Source: Jiangella alkaliphila
Lineage (GTDB): Bacteria > Actinomycetota > Actinomycetes > Jiangellales > Jiangellaceae
Direction: 5' to 3'
DNA: 64,000 bases
Assembly: GCF_900105925.1 (NCBI RefSeq)
Contig: NZ_LT629791.1
Span: forward strand, 3,879,278 to 3,943,277
A program made the translations under genes and the position numbers. Below are positions 1 to 9,228 of this stretch, in pieces. The notes under the pieces were generated by a model. The model worked only from the letters and a program-made list of their open reading frames with translations. It was not told where the DNA came from and searched no databases. Each line of letters begins with the position of its first letter. Positions within the stretch are counted from its first letter, which is position 1.

Positions 1-846
1 GACCGGGTTGATCTGGATCGTCGCGGCCAGCAGGACGATGACGCCCATGACGATGAACTGGAAGCCGCCGGCCTTGGCCACGTAGATCGGGAAGAACGGC
101 GCGCCGGCGACGTTGGTGTTCGTCTTGCCCGGGCCGCCCCAGTGGGTGTGCTTCTGGTACCAGAGGATCATCAGGTGCGCCGTCACCAGCGCCAGGATGA
201 GACCAGGGATCAGCAGGATGTGCATGGGATAGAGCCTGGCGATGATGTCGTCGCCGGGATACTCGCCGCCGAACAGGAACGACGAGAGATAGGTGCCGAC
301 GATCGGGATGGCGAGCATGCCGCCCTCGATGATCCGCAGCCCGGTTCCCGAGAGGAGGTCGTCAGGAAGCGAGTAGCCGGTGAAGCCGGCCGCCACGCCC
401 AGGACCAGCAGGGTCACGCCGATCAGCCAGTTGATCTCGCGCGGCTTCCGGAACGCGCCGGTGAAGAAGACCCGCAGCATGTGCACCGACATGGCGGCCA
501 GGAAGATCAGCGCGCCCCAGTGGTGCACCTGACGCATCAGCAGGCCGCCGCGCACCTCGAACGACAGCTCCAGCGTCGACGCGTACGCCTCGGACATGCC
601 GACGCCGCGCATCGGGACGTAGGCGCCCTCGTACACGATGTGCGCCATCGTCGGCTTGAACCAGAGCGACAGGAACACTCCGGACAGCAGGATCATGATG
701 AAGCTGAACAGCGCGATCTCCCCGAGCAGGAACGACCAGTGGTCGGGGAAGACCTTGCGGATGTTGCGCTTCAGCCAGTTGGACGCGGTGATCCGCTGGT
801 CGACGAAATCGACGACCTTGCCGGCACCGTTGACGATGGTGCTCAT
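1..846 (-). CDS. qcrB: Cytochrome bc1 complex cytochrome b subunit (N-terminal part; runs off the window)
   Basis: Membrane cytochrome b of the actinobacterial bcc complex, which oxidises menaquinol and passes electrons to cytochrome c. The first 282 residues are present. Two haem-ligand His pairs are visible: in helix B within RQVHHW...SVHMLRVF, 14 residues apart, and in helix D within MHILLIPG...VTAHLM, 15 residues apart. The SLPDDLLSGTGLR segment between them is typical of the family. The ATG start overlaps the end of qcrA by four bases (ATGA), so it is the last gene of ctaE-qcrC-qcrA-qcrB. The C-terminal quinol-site part lies outside the window. A second, degenerate cytochrome b is encoded at 17995-19641. 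Confidence 0.97.
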   Translation of the reverse strand, partial: MSTIVNGAGKVVDFVDQRITASNWLKRNIRKVFPDHWSFLLGEIALFSFIMILLSGVFLSLWFKPTMAHIVYEGAYVPMRGVGMSEAYASTLELSFEVRGGLLMRQVHHWGALIFLAAMSVHMLRVFFTGAFRKPREINWLIGVTLLVLGVAAGFTGYSLPDDLLSGTGLRIIEGGMLAIPIVGTYLSSFLFGGEYPGDDIIARLYPMHILLIPGLILALVTAHLMILWYQKHTHWGGPGKTNTNVAGAPFFPIYVAKAGGFQFIVMGVIVLLAATIQINPV

Positions 847-1934
847 CGCGTGCGCTCCCAGTAGCTCGGCCCCACGGGCTCGGTGAAGTCGCTCTGAGCG
901 ATCAGGTAGCCCTCCGAGTCTACGGCGATCGGCAGCTGCGGAAGGCTCCGCGCCGCCGGACCGAAGATCACCTTGCCGTTGTCCGAGAGATCGAACGTCG
1001 ACTGGTGGCACGGACAGAGCATGTGGTGCGTGGTCTGCTCGTAGAGGCTGATCGGGCAGCCGACGTGCGTGCAGATCTTGGAGTACGCCAGGATGCCGTC
1101 GACACCCCAGTTCTCGCGGCCCTCCGCGATGTGGATGTCCTCGGGCAGCATGCGCACCAGCATGACCGGCGACTTGGCCCGCTCGTTGATGCGCTCCGGC
1201 CCGTGGTCGGGCAGGTCCTCGAACGTGGCGGGCATCGCGTTGACCAGCTGGCCGATCTCGAGGTCGGCGGCCCGGATGGGCATGAACGTGACGTCGGTGA
1301 GGACGCGGACGCCCTCGGCCCAGATGGTGTGCTCCTTGCGCTGGGCCGGCGTCCCGCCGGTGTTGGGGCCGAGGTCGCGCAGCAGGATCACCGCGGGCAG
1401 CGGCAGCAGCGCCAGCGCGCCCAGCAGCGAGTTGCGGATCAGCTTGCGCCGGCCGAAGCCGGACTCCTCGGTGCCGGTGTCGAAGTCGGCCAGCGCGGCC
1501 GCGCGGGTCTCGTCGTCGCTGCGCAGCTCGTGCCGCTCGTTCACGACCTCGGGGGACGACATCAGCGACCGCGCCCACTGGACCGCGCCGGCGCCGACGA
1601 GGAACAGCGCCAGTCCGAGCGTCAGGCCGAGCGTGAGGTTGGAGACCTGCACGTCGCCGATGTTGACGCCGTCTTCGGGGTCGTTCGGGTGGATGCCGAC
1701 CGCGACGTAGAAGACGATGAACGCGACCGTGAGCAGCGAGGCCAGCGCGAACATGCCGGCCACCTGCCGTTCGGCGCGGCGCTCGGACTTCTTGTCGACG
1801 TCGGTGAGCCGCAGCTCGTCGTGGTGCAGTCCGGGGTCGGCGATCGGGTCGGCCGCCGCCGGCTCCACAGCGTGCTCGCCGTGGGGGACGATGGCGTGCT
1901 CGTCGCCGCTGGGGTTCTCGTTGTGCGTGCTCAT
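843..1934 (-). CDS. qcrA: Cytochrome bc1 complex Rieske iron-sulfur subunit
   Basis: Rieske 2Fe-2S subunit that carries electrons from quinol to cytochrome c, 363 aa. A His- and acid-rich N-terminal tail is followed by three hydrophobic segments at about residues 70-95, 110-130 and 175-195, the long actinobacterial form. The C-terminal Rieske fold shows both cluster-binding boxes, CTHVGC and CPCHQSTFD, about 18 residues apart. The ATG is chosen because it overlaps the qcrC stop (ATGA) and fits the family's MSTHN-like start; the frame stays open upstream, but that extension lies inside qcrC. It is translationally coupled to qcrC and qcrB. Confidence 0.97.
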   Translation of the reverse strand: MSTHNENPSGDEHAIVPHGEHAVEPAAADPIADPGLHHDELRLTDVDKKSERRAERQVAGMFALASLLTVAFIVFYVAVGIHPNDPEDGVNIGDVQVSNLTLGLTLGLALFLVGAGAVQWARSLMSSPEVVNERHELRSDDETRAAALADFDTGTEESGFGRRKLIRNSLLGALALLPLPAVILLRDLGPNTGGTPAQRKEHTIWAEGVRVLTDVTFMPIRAADLEIGQLVNAMPATFEDLPDHGPERINERAKSPVMLVRMLPEDIHIAEGRENWGVDGILAYSKICTHVGCPISLYEQTTHHMLCPCHQSTFDLSDNGKVIFGPAARSLPQLPIAVDSEGYLIAQSDFTEPVGPSYWERTR

Positions 1935-2782
1935 GCCTTCGACGACCTCGTCACGATCCAGGTGGCCATGCCGATCAGCAGGCCGATACCGACCAGCCAC
2001 GCCCAGAGCCCCTCGGCGACCGGGCCGGCCCGGCCGATGGCGAGACCCCCAGGGTCGGGCTCGTTCTGCACGCTCTCGAGGAACGTGATGATGTCGCGCT
2101 TGTCCTCGGGGGTGACAGTCCCGTCGCTGAACACCGGCATCGCCTGCGGGCCGGTGAGCATGGCCTCGTAGACGTGCCGCGGCTCGACGCCGGTGAGGTT
2201 CGGCGCGAACTGGCCCATCGTCAGGGCACCGCCCTGGCCGGTGGTGTTGTGGCACTGCGAGCAGTTGGTGCGGAACAGCTCGCCGCCGCGGCCGACGTCG
2301 CCCTGCGAGGTGTCGAGCCACTCGTCGTCCGGGAGGCCCGGTCCGGGCGCCAGCGAGGCGACGTACTCGGCCAGGGCGTCGATCTGGTCCTGCGTGTACG
2401 AGACCGGCTTGCGCTCGGCCTGCGCGGCCGGGGCGGCCAGCGGCATCCGGCCGGTGCCGACCTGGAAGTCGACGGAGGCGGCGCCGACGCCGATCAGCGA
2501 CGGGCCGAGGACGTCACCGTTGTCGTTGACCTGGCCCTCGGCGTTGAGCCCGTGGCAGGACGAGCAGCCGATGGCGAACAGCTGCCGGCCCTCTTCGATC
2601 TGCGTGGACGAGGCGGCCTGGACGTTCTGCGCCGTCGTCGGTGCCAGCGCGGCGTATGCGCCGCCCGCGGTGAACAGCACGGCCACCAGGACGGCGAGGG
2701 CGGCGAGCGGGTGCCGTCGCCGAGTGGACAGCAGCCCCCCGATCCGCGAGCCGCGGGGCCGGCCGGGCAACGATCTGGGCAC
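1931..2782 (-). CDS. qcrC: Cytochrome bc1 complex dihaem cytochrome c subunit
   Basis: Dihaem cytochrome c of the actinobacterial bcc:aa3 supercomplex, 283 aa, taking electrons from the Rieske subunit and passing them to the oxidase. It has an N-terminal hydrophobic anchor (about residues 26-46), a first CSSCH haem motif near residue 73, a second CSQCH motif near residue 170, and a C-terminal membrane segment followed by a short basic tail. The GTG start is supported by a GAGGAGAG ribosome site about five bases upstream. ctaE ends 11 bases upstream and qcrA overlaps downstream, so these genes are co-transcribed. Confidence 0.96.
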   Translation of the reverse strand: MPRSLPGRPRGSRIGGLLSTRRRHPLAALAVLVAVLFTAGGAYAALAPTTAQNVQAASSTQIEEGRQLFAIGCSSCHGLNAEGQVNDNGDVLGPSLIGVGAASVDFQVGTGRMPLAAPAAQAERKPVSYTQDQIDALAEYVASLAPGPGLPDDEWLDTSQGDVGRGGELFRTNCSQCHNTTGQGGALTMGQFAPNLTGVEPRHVYEAMLTGPQAMPVFSDGTVTPEDKRDIITFLESVQNEPDPGGLAIGRAGPVAEGLWAWLVGIGLLIGMATWIVTRSSKA

Positions 2783-2793
2783 GTCTCTCCTCG

Positions 2794-3441
2794 TCACTTG
2801 ACCACGTAGATGGTGAGGAACAGGGCGATCCAGACGACGTCGACGAAGTGCCAGTAGTAGGACACGACGATCGTGCTGGTGGCCTGCTCGTGGGTGAACC
2901 GGCGCGTCATGAAGGTGCGGCCCAGGAGGAACAGGAACGCGACGAGGCCGAGCGTGACGTGCAGGCCGTGGAACCCGGTGGCGAGGTAGAAGATCGAGCC
3001 GTACGGGTCGCTGGACAGCGTCAGGCCCTCGTGCATCGCCAGCTCGGCGTACTCGAACACCTGGCCGCCGATGAAGAAGGCGCCCATGACGAACGTCAGC
3101 ACGAACCACTCGCGCATGCCCCACTTGCCGATCTGCAGCAGGCTGCCCAGGCGGCCCACCTGGCCGCGCTCGGCCCGCAGCACGCCCAGCTGGCAGGTGA
3201 CCGAAGACAACACCAGAACGGTGGTGTTCAGCAGCGAGAAGGGGACGTTGAGCAGCTCGGACTGCTGTTCCCACAGAGCGGGGGCGTTGGACCGGAGCGT
3301 GAAGTAGATCGCGAACAGGGCCGCGAAGAACATCAGCTCACTGGACAGCCACACGATCACCCCGACGGCGACGAGACTCGGTCGCTCGGGTTGCCGCGTG
3401 TGGGCAGCGTCGACGGCGGTTGCGGAAGCCACGCACGTCAT
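2794..3441 (-). CDS. ctaE: Cytochrome c oxidase subunit III
   Basis: Subunit III of the aa3 terminal oxidase, about 215 aa with five hydrophobic segments, the short actinobacterial form lacking the first two helices of the mitochondrial protein. The [17 protein letters not shown] helix and the [10 protein letters not shown] and [11 protein letters not shown] segments are diagnostic. It heads the qcrCAB operon, as in mycobacteria. The ATG has no clear ribosome site; a GTG three codons later is an alternative start. Two inverted repeats lie 40-107 bases upstream and may be control sites. Confidence 0.95.
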   Translation of the reverse strand: MTCVASATAVDAAHTRQPERPSLVAVGVIVWLSSELMFFAALFAIYFTLRSNAPALWEQQSELLNVPFSLLNTTVLVLSSVTCQLGVLRAERGQVGRLGSLLQIGKWGMREWFVLTFVMGAFFIGGQVFEYAELAMHEGLTLSSDPYGSIFYLATGFHGLHVTLGLVAFLFLLGRTFMTRRFTHEQATSTIVVSYYWHFVDVVWIALFLTIYVVK

Positions 3442-3481
3442 TATGTCGGTCGCGGTTCGCGAGCACGACAGGACCCCGGGG

Positions 3482-3548
3482 TTGAGAGTTCCCGGCGTGT
3501 CCTCTCAATAGTGGGTGGCGCCTTGAGGTAAAGCAAGCCTTACCTCAA
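3482..3548. promoter_or_regulatory. Two inverted repeats in the ctaE / receiver-protein divergent region
   Basis: TTGAGAG (3482-3488) pairs with CTCTCAA (3502-3508). Then TTGAGGTAA (3523-3531) pairs with TTACCTCAA (3540-3548); the second, 26-bp palindrome continues inward with GC/GC matches. Neither is followed by a T run, and both sit between divergent starts, so an operator role is more likely than termination. The AGGT/ACCT spacing (12 bases) does not match a DtxR/IdeR iron box. No regulator can be named. Confidence 0.45.
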
Positions 3549-3650
3549 TAGTCGGACGGCGAGACGGTTCTCGCGGTCCGGTGGGCGCGCACCGGTACGA
3601 TCGTCTCGACCAGCCAGCCAGCCCGAGAGATCCCAGCGAGGACCCGCAGG

Positions 3651-4070
3651 ATGAGCAGCACCGAGCCGACCATGACGATCCTCGTCTACAGCGACGACCG
3701 CACCACGCGCGAGCAGGTCCGGCTCGCCGTCGGCCGGCGTCCCGCGGCGGACCTCCCGAAGGTGGAGTTCGTCGAGGTCGCCACGCCCTCCGTCGCCATC
3801 CGGACGCTCGACGCCGGCGGCATCGACATCGCCGTGCTCGACGGCGAGGCGGTCCCGGCCGGCGGCATGGGCCTCGCGCGCACCATCAAAGAGGAGATCT
3901 ACAACGCTCCGCCGGTGCTGGTGCTGATCGGCCGGCCGCAGGACGCCTGGCTGGCGACGTGGTCGCGGGCCGAGGCGGTCGTGTCGCACCCGCTCGACCC
4001 CATCGCCGTCGCCAACGCCGTCGCCGACCTCATGCGACGCCGGTCGTCCGGCGTCCCCGCCACGTCATGA
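3651..4070 (+). CDS. Receiver-like (degenerate response regulator) protein
   Basis: 139-aa single-domain protein with the alternating beta-alpha pattern of a CheY receiver: a first strand TILVYSDD, an acidic central strand [12 protein letters not shown] and a last strand VVSHPLDP. The usual Lys before Pro in the last strand is replaced (HP), so normal phospho-signalling may be lost. There is no output domain. The start follows GCAGG closely, and the stop overlaps the trpD start (ATGA). A receiver-like protein in front of trpD is a recurrent actinobacterial arrangement, but I know of no established function. Confidence 0.8.
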   Translation: MSSTEPTMTILVYSDDRTTREQVRLAVGRRPAADLPKVEFVEVATPSVAIRTLDAGGIDIAVLDGEAVPAGGMGLARTIKEEIYNAPPVLVLIGRPQDAWLATWSRAEAVVSHPLDPIAVANAVADLMRRRSSGVPATS

Positions 4071-5104
4071 GCGAGACGCAGCAGACCTGGCCCGCCGTCC
4101 TGACGGCGCTCGTCGGCGGCGAGGACCTCTCCACCGAGGCGGCCGCCTGGGCGATGGGCGAGATCATGCGCGGCGAGGCGACGCCGGTGCAGATCGCCGG
4201 GTTCGCGGTCGCGCTGCGTGCCAAGGGCGAGACGGTCACCGAGCTCGACGGCCTGGTCCAGGCCATGTACGACGTCGCGACGCCGTTCCCCGACCCCGGT
4301 CCCGCGCTGGACATCGTCGGCACCGGCGGCGACCGTGCGCACACCGTCAACATCTCCACCATGGCCGCCATCGCCGCTGCGGGCGCCAGCGCCCGCGTCG
4401 TCAAGCACGGCAACCGCGCGGCGTCGTCGCTGTGCGGGTCCGCCGACCTGCTCGAAGGGCTCGGCATCCGGCTCGACCTGCCGCCCCAGCGGGTGGCCGA
4501 GATCGCCGTCGAGGCCGGCATCACGTTCTGCTTCGCCCCGGCGTTCCACCCGTCGCTGCGGCACGCGTCGACGGCGCGCAGCGAGCTGGGCATCCAGACG
4601 ACGTTCAACATGCTCGGCCCCATGGCCAACCCGGCCCGGCCCAGCGCCCAGGCCGTCGGCGTGGCCGACGCGCGAGTGGCGGGCCTGATCGCCGGCGTGC
4701 TGGCCGGACGCGGCACGTCCGCCCTGGTCTTCCGCGGCGACGACGGCCTCGACGAGCTCACCACCACGACGACGTCGCGGGTGTGGGTGGTGCGCGACGG
4801 CGACGTGACGGAGGAGCGGTTCGACCCCGCGTCGCTGGGCATCGCGCCGGTGCCGGCCGAGGCGCTGCGCGGCGGCGACGTCGCCTACAACGTCGGCGTG
4901 GCCCGGCGGTTCGTCGGCGGCGAGCAGGGTCCGGTGCGCGACGCGGTGCTGCTCAACGCGGCGGCCGGCCTGGCCGCGTACGACGCCGTCGACGCCCCGC
5001 TGACCGACCGGCTGGCCGCCGGCCTGGAGAAGGCGACGGCCGCCGTGGACTCCGGCGCGGCCGAGCGGCTGCTGGATCGCTGGGTGGCGGCCGCCTCCGC
5101 CTGA
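4067..5104 (+). CDS. trpD: Anthranilate phosphoribosyltransferase
   Basis: Second step of tryptophan synthesis: joins anthranilate to PRPP to give phosphoribosylanthranilate. 345 aa, the usual unfused length. Seen in order: an N-terminal helical domain, the PRPP-binding IVGTGGD motif near residue 82, KHGNRAASS near residue 108, and the acidic Mg2+ site DDGLDELT near residue 225. The ATG overlaps the stop of the receiver protein. No other trp gene is adjacent, so it is the isolated trpD typical of actinobacteria. Confidence 0.96.
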   Translation: MSETQQTWPAVLTALVGGEDLSTEAAAWAMGEIMRGEATPVQIAGFAVALRAKGETVTELDGLVQAMYDVATPFPDPGPALDIVGTGGDRAHTVNISTMAAIAAAGASARVVKHGNRAASSLCGSADLLEGLGIRLDLPPQRVAEIAVEAGITFCFAPAFHPSLRHASTARSELGIQTTFNMLGPMANPARPSAQAVGVADARVAGLIAGVLAGRGTSALVFRGDDGLDELTTTTTSRVWVVRDGDVTEERFDPASLGIAPVPAEALRGGDVAYNVGVARRFVGGEQGPVRDAVLLNAAAGLAAYDAVDAPLTDRLAAGLEKATAAVDSGAAERLLDRWVAAASA

Positions 5105-5109
5105 CGCCG

Positions 5110-5391
5110 TCAGTCCTCGGCGCCGAGCGCGAAGGCGGCCTCGAGGTCGTGCTTGGAGTACGTCCGGAAGGCGATGTGCGTCTCGGTGTTGAGCACGCCG
5201 TCGACCTTGTTGAGGCGGTCGGCGACGACCTCGGCGATGGCCTCGTGGGTGCGGACCCGCACGAGGGCGACGAGGTCGATCTCGCCAGTGACCGAGTAGA
5301 CCTCGCTGACGCCGTCGAGGGCGGCGATCTCCGTCGCGACCTCGGGGATGCGCGCGACGTCGGCCTGGATGAACACGATGGCGGTGATCAC
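5110..5391 (-). CDS. Stand-alone Lrp/AsnC ligand-binding (RAM) domain protein
   Basis: 93-aa protein that is entirely the C-terminal alpha/beta RAM domain of Lrp/AsnC regulators (ITAIVFIQADVA... GEIDLVALVRVRTHEA... VLNTETHIAFRTYSKHD). There is no helix-turn-helix, so it cannot bind DNA in the usual way; such stand-alone domains form oligomers that bind amino acids. The GTG start is preceded by GAGGAG seven bases away. It converges on trpD with a five-base gap. Its effector cannot be read from sequence. Confidence 0.88.
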   Translation of the reverse strand: MITAIVFIQADVARIPEVATEIAALDGVSEVYSVTGEIDLVALVRVRTHEAIAEVVADRLNKVDGVLNTETHIAFRTYSKHDLEAAFALGAED

Positions 5392-5496
5392 GTGATGTCT
5401 CCTCGGGGTGTGCCGGTTCGGCGCCGACACTACCGGCTGCACCGGGGGCCGACCGCGAGGTTCCTGGCAGCGTTGAGTCCCACAAGGGAAAAGAGA

Positions 5497-7239
5497 CTAG
5501 TGCAACGGGCGCAGGGGACGGCGGTCGGCGAACGGACGGGCCGCGCGCTGGTCGTCGTCGCGGGCGTCGGCGACGGCGGTGTAGCCGGCCGCGCTGGGCC
5601 ACGGCAGCGACCAGACGCCGTCGACGCGGACCAGTCGGGTGCCGGGGGTGTCGAGCCAGCGCAGCACGCACTCGGTCTCTTCGGCGGTGGCGGCCGGCAG
5701 CGGCACGGGCGCCGGTTGCACTGTCTCGGCCGTCGCGACGAGCGCCTCGACGGCAGGCCGCGGGTCGACGCCGGGCGGGGTGACCTCGGCGCCGGCCAGC
5801 CGGCCGTGCCGGACGACGTGCAGCTCCCACCCACCCACCTCACGCCGCCGCGCCGCCACCAGTTGCGGCACCGACGCCAGCGACGCCATGCGCTGCGACC
5901 GGACGAGCGAGCGCACCAGCGTGGCCAGCCGGTCGCGCCGGACCGCCGCCTCCTCGTAGCGTTCCTGCCCGGCCAGCGCCGTGATGCGCTCGAGCAGCCG
6001 GCGCACCAGCGGTCCGGGGTCGCCGGTGAACGCCTGGCGTACCTGGTCGACGTGGACCGCGTACTCCGTCGCCGACTCCGCGCCGGTGCAGGGCGCGCCG
6101 CAGCGGCCCATGTCGGCCAGGATGCACGCCGACGACGACGGCGACGCGGAGAGCCGCTGCGTGCACTGGCGGATCGGGACCGCCTCGTGCACGGCCGTCA
6201 TGGCCGCCTCGGCGATGCGCCGCGACCCGAACGGCCCGAGGTAGGCCGAGCCGTCGTCGCGGACCTGGCGGACCAGCGAGAGCCGCGGGAACGCCTCGAC
6301 GGTGAGCTTGAGCCAGCTGCCGCGCTCGGGGAAGCGCGACCGCCGGTTGTACCGGGGCTTGCGCTCGGCGATCAGCCGCAGCTCGCGGACCTCGGCCTCC
6401 AGCGGCGTGGCGCACTGGATGCCGGTGACGCCGGTGGCGATGGAGACCATCTCGGTCATGCGCGGCCGGGTCTCGGACGCCGTGAAATAGGTGCGCACGC
6501 GGGTGCGCATGTCTTTGCTCTTGCCGACGTAGAGCGTCTCGCCGTCGGGCGCGGTGAACATGTAGACGCCGGGCGCGTGCGGCAGCTGCTCGGACAGGTG
6601 CCGCTTCTGCCGCTGCGCCACGGTGACCTTGCTCTGCCAGAGCGCGAGCTCCTCGACGGTGTGCACGCCGACGTTGCCGAGCCGCTCGAACAGCCCGTGC
6701 AGGACGTCGACGGTGGCGCGGGCGTCGGCGAGCGCCCGGTGGTTGGGCGTCGTGGAGGCGCGGAACAGCCGGGCCAGCGTGGACAGCTTGCAGTCGCGGG
6801 CCTCGTCGCGCGACAGCACCCGGCGGGCCAGCCGCGCGGTGTCGAGCACCTGGAACGTCGGCCAGTGGGTGCCGGTGACCTCGCAGGCCGCCTTCAGGAA
6901 CCCGACGTCGAACGGCGCGTTGTGGGCGACGATGACGCTGCCGCGGGCGAACTCGAGGAACGCCGGGAGCACCGACTGGATGCGTGGCGCGCCGGCCACC
7001 ATGAGGTCGGTGATGCCGGTCAGCACCGCGATGAACGGCGGGATGGCCGACGACGGGCGGACCAGCGAGTCGAACTCGCCGACGACCTCGCCGCCGCGCA
7101 CCTTCACCGCCCCGATCTCGGTGATCTCGTTGCCGTCGGGCGCCCCGCCGGTGGTCTCGAGGTCGACCACCACGAACGTGGTGGAGACCAGCGGCATGCC
7201 GATCTCGTCGAGCGTGCCCTGGATGGCCACCGCCGTCAT
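5497..7239 (-). CDS. DEDDh 3'-5' exonuclease fused to GIY-YIG (UvrC-like) endonuclease
   Basis: 580-aa two-domain nuclease. Residues about 20-190 are a DnaQ/epsilon-type exonuclease with VVDLETTG, HNAPFDVGFL and HRALADARATVD giving the D-E-D-D-H set. Residues about 215-300 are a GIY-YIG domain (GVYMFTAPDG, YVGKS, RVRTYF) like UvrC/Cho, followed by a UvrC-like middle region (AYLGPF, CTQRL, CILADMGRCGAPC). The same fusion occurs in other actinobacteria near trpD. Probably a DNA-repair nuclease. The ATG was chosen for similarity of MTAVAIQ...LVSTTFVVVDLETTG to the family start; an upstream frame extension is unsupported. Confidence 0.92.
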   Translation of the reverse strand: MTAVAIQGTLDEIGMPLVSTTFVVVDLETTGGAPDGNEITEIGAVKVRGGEVVGEFDSLVRPSSAIPPFIAVLTGITDLMVAGAPRIQSVLPAFLEFARGSVIVAHNAPFDVGFLKAACEVTGTHWPTFQVLDTARLARRVLSRDEARDCKLSTLARLFRASTTPNHRALADARATVDVLHGLFERLGNVGVHTVEELALWQSKVTVAQRQKRHLSEQLPHAPGVYMFTAPDGETLYVGKSKDMRTRVRTYFTASETRPRMTEMVSIATGVTGIQCATPLEAEVRELRLIAERKPRYNRRSRFPERGSWLKLTVEAFPRLSLVRQVRDDGSAYLGPFGSRRIAEAAMTAVHEAVPIRQCTQRLSASPSSSACILADMGRCGAPCTGAESATEYAVHVDQVRQAFTGDPGPLVRRLLERITALAGQERYEEAAVRRDRLATLVRSLVRSQRMASLASVPQLVAARRREVGGWELHVVRHGRLAGAEVTPPGVDPRPAVEALVATAETVQPAPVPLPAATAEETECVLRWLDTPGTRLVRVDGVWSLPWPSAAGYTAVADARDDDQRAARPFADRRPLRPLH

Positions 7240-7375
7240 GTCCCACCCCTCTCGGTCTCGGCCACCTGATCCGCACAGTAGGCATCGGCACTGACAATCT
7301 CCGGGCACGACGCGCTGAGGAACGGCCTACGCTGGGCGGGAACACGTCCGACGACCCGACGCCGAGGAGCAGCCC

Positions 7376-7612
7376 ATGCCCGTTCCCCAGCCGTCCGAGA
7401 CCACTCGGTGGCGCTGCGCGCAGTGCGGCAACCTGACCCGGTTCGACGTCGTGCGGTCCAGCCGCGTGCGCGAGTTCGTCCACGTCGACCTCGCCGGCGT
7501 GCCGAAGGTCGAGGAGACGGACGTCCTGGCCGAGTCCGTCGAGCGGGTGGTCTGCCGCTGGTGCGGTGGTGAGGGAACGGTGGAGCTCGTCGCGCGGCCA
7601 GACTCCGCGTGA
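7376..7612 (+). CDS. Small zinc-ribbon protein
   Basis: 78 aa with two CxxC knuckles, CAQC near residue 14 and CRWC near residue 61, a typical four-Cys zinc ribbon. It is translationally coupled to the NYN protein (GTGA overlap), suggesting they act together, perhaps on RNA. The ATG is preceded by GAGGAG. I do not recognise a characterised homologue. Confidence 0.82.
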   Translation: MPVPQPSETTRWRCAQCGNLTRFDVVRSSRVREFVHVDLAGVPKVEETDVLAESVERVVCRWCGGEGTVELVARPDSA

Positions 7613-8901
7613 GCACCCTGCCCGACGCGGTGCGGGCGCGGCTGGTCGCTCTCGGGTCGGACGTGCTCGGCTCGCTGCCCGCCGGTGACGTGCCCGGCGT
7701 GCTGCGTCCGGTCGCCCGGTTCGCGGCGGCCAAGCGGGCGCGGCTCGGCGCCGGCGCGATCGCGTCGGCGCTCGACACCGAGCCGGGCTTCCGGCGCCGC
7801 GTCCTCGACGCCGCGTCCGCCGCCGACCCCGCCCTCGCGACGGCCCTCGAGGCGGGGACGACGCCGGCCGCCGCCGACCCCGTCGACGTCGCCGTCCTCG
7901 CCTACCTGCTGCGCCCGGACGGCTGGGAGACGATGGTCGAGACCGCCGCGGCCTCCGTCCGCCGCGGTGACGACGAGGCCCGGCTCACCCGCGAGGCGGC
8001 CGCCGCCGAGCGTCTCCGCGAGCAGCTCGACGCTGCCCGCGCGTCCACGCGGGAGATGCGCACGACGATGCGCGCGGAGATCGACCGCCTCAAGGCCGAG
8101 AACACCATGCTGCGGCGGCGAATCCAGGAGACGCGCGAGCGGCTGAGTGAGGCCCGGCAACTGGAGCAGGACGAGCAGGAGCAGGCCGGCCGCGAGCTGG
8201 CCGACGCCCGGGCGGCGCTGCGCACGGCCGAGGTCGACGCGCGCCGGCTCCGGACCCGGCTGGCCGACGCCGAAGCCGCCCTGGAAGCCGCCCGCCGCAG
8301 CGGCCGGGCCGAACGCGGCCTCGGCACGGCTCGGCTCGCGCTCCTGCTGGACACGCTCGGCGACGCCGCGGCGGGCCTCCGTCGCGAGCTGGCGCTGCCC
8401 GCCTCGACCCTCTCGCCCGCCGACACCGTCGAGGCGGCCGTCCCCGGCGGACCCCTGGACGGCGGCGCGGTAGGCCGCGCCCGCGCCGCCGACGAGCCCG
8501 GGTACCTGGACGAGCTGCTGTCGCTGCCGCGCGTGCACCTTATCGTCGACGGCTACAACGTCACCAAGACCGCCTGGCCGACCATGCCGCTGGACGCCCA
8601 GCGGTCGCGGCTCGCGCAGGGGCTGTCGGCGGTGGGGGCGCGGACGGGCGCCGAGGTCACCCTGGTCTTCGACGGGGCGGACGTGACGGTGCCGCCGCCG
8701 GTCCCGGGGTCGGGGATCCGGGTCCGGTTCAGCCCGACGGGACAGTCGGCCGACGAGCTCATCCGGCGCATGGTGCGGGCCGAGCCCCAAGGCCGCCCGG
8801 TGGTGGTCGTGTCGTCGGATCGCGAGATCGCCGAGGGGGTTCGCCGGCCCGGGGTGCGCAGCGTCGAGGCGGTGGCGTTGGTGGGGTTGCTCAGTCGGTG
8901 A
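7609..8901 (+). CDS. NYN (PIN-like) domain protein with long coiled coil
   Basis: 430 aa. Residues about 1-110 are a helical region, about 115-235 a strongly predicted coiled coil rich in R/E/A heptads, and about 305-430 a NYN domain of the YacP class with conserved acids in HLIVDGYNVTK, TLVFDGAD and VVVSSDREIAE. NYN domains are metal-dependent ribonucleases, so an RNA-processing role is inferred. The GTG start overlaps the stop of the zinc ribbon gene. A 0.9 kb non-coding region follows. Confidence 0.88.
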   Translation: MSTLPDAVRARLVALGSDVLGSLPAGDVPGVLRPVARFAAAKRARLGAGAIASALDTEPGFRRRVLDAASAADPALATALEAGTTPAAADPVDVAVLAYLLRPDGWETMVETAAASVRRGDDEARLTREAAAAERLREQLDAARASTREMRTTMRAEIDRLKAENTMLRRRIQETRERLSEARQLEQDEQEQAGRELADARAALRTAEVDARRLRTRLADAEAALEAARRSGRAERGLGTARLALLLDTLGDAAAGLRRELALPASTLSPADTVEAAVPGGPLDGGAVGRARAADEPGYLDELLSLPRVHLIVDGYNVTKTAWPTMPLDAQRSRLAQGLSAVGARTGAEVTLVFDGADVTVPPPVPGSGIRVRFSPTGQSADELIRRMVRAEPQGRPVVVVSSDREIAEGVRRPGVRSVEAVALVGLLSR

Positions 8902-8929
8902 GTTGTTTTCGTTAGTTGGCCGGTTCCTC

Positions 8930-9056
8930 GGCCCCCTGCTGTTCGATGGTCGAGGGCGCGGCGGCGCGCCTCAAGCGGACTGTTGGGCGCTTCGCGCCGT
9001 CGATGACCGCATGACCCGCGCCGCCGCGCCCTCGTTCTCACAGCCATCAGGGGGCC
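8930..9056 (+). repeat. Structured repeat element, copy 1 (forward)
   Basis: A perfect 18-bp stem (8951-8968 with 9017-9034) encloses a 48-base loop, flanked by a second outer pairing GGCCCCCTG/CAGGGGGCC (8930-8938 with 9048-9056). The loop can fold further: TCAAGCGG with CCGCATGA (one mismatch) and an inner GCGCTTCGCGC hairpin. A second copy lies inverted at 9535-9660 with a nearly identical loop but different, still perfectly paired, stem bases. No reading frame is convincing here. It could be a mobile palindromic (REP/MITE-like) unit or a structured RNA. Confidence 0.8.
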
Positions 9057-9228
9057 TTCCGGAAAGTGGACCGGGCTTTCGGGCCCGCTGGCTGTTCGCT
9101 CTCCGCCGGCCTCTCACGGCCGCACCTTCCTGGCGACCGACTCCGCCGTTGGTGACGGGTCCGCCGGCCTCCTCGTGCCGCTGTTGGTGGGCGACCGACT
9201 CCGCTCTGGTTGAGCTCTGCTGGCCGCA

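Noticed and set aside
3523-3548. DtxR/IdeR iron box
   Set aside because: AGGT and ACCT half-sites are 12 bases apart; the iron box needs seven.
4432-7269. 945-codon plus-strand frame over trpD, the Lrp-domain gene and the exonuclease
   Set aside because: It spans three well-supported genes in other frames and has no recognisable domain; high GC leaves few stop codons.
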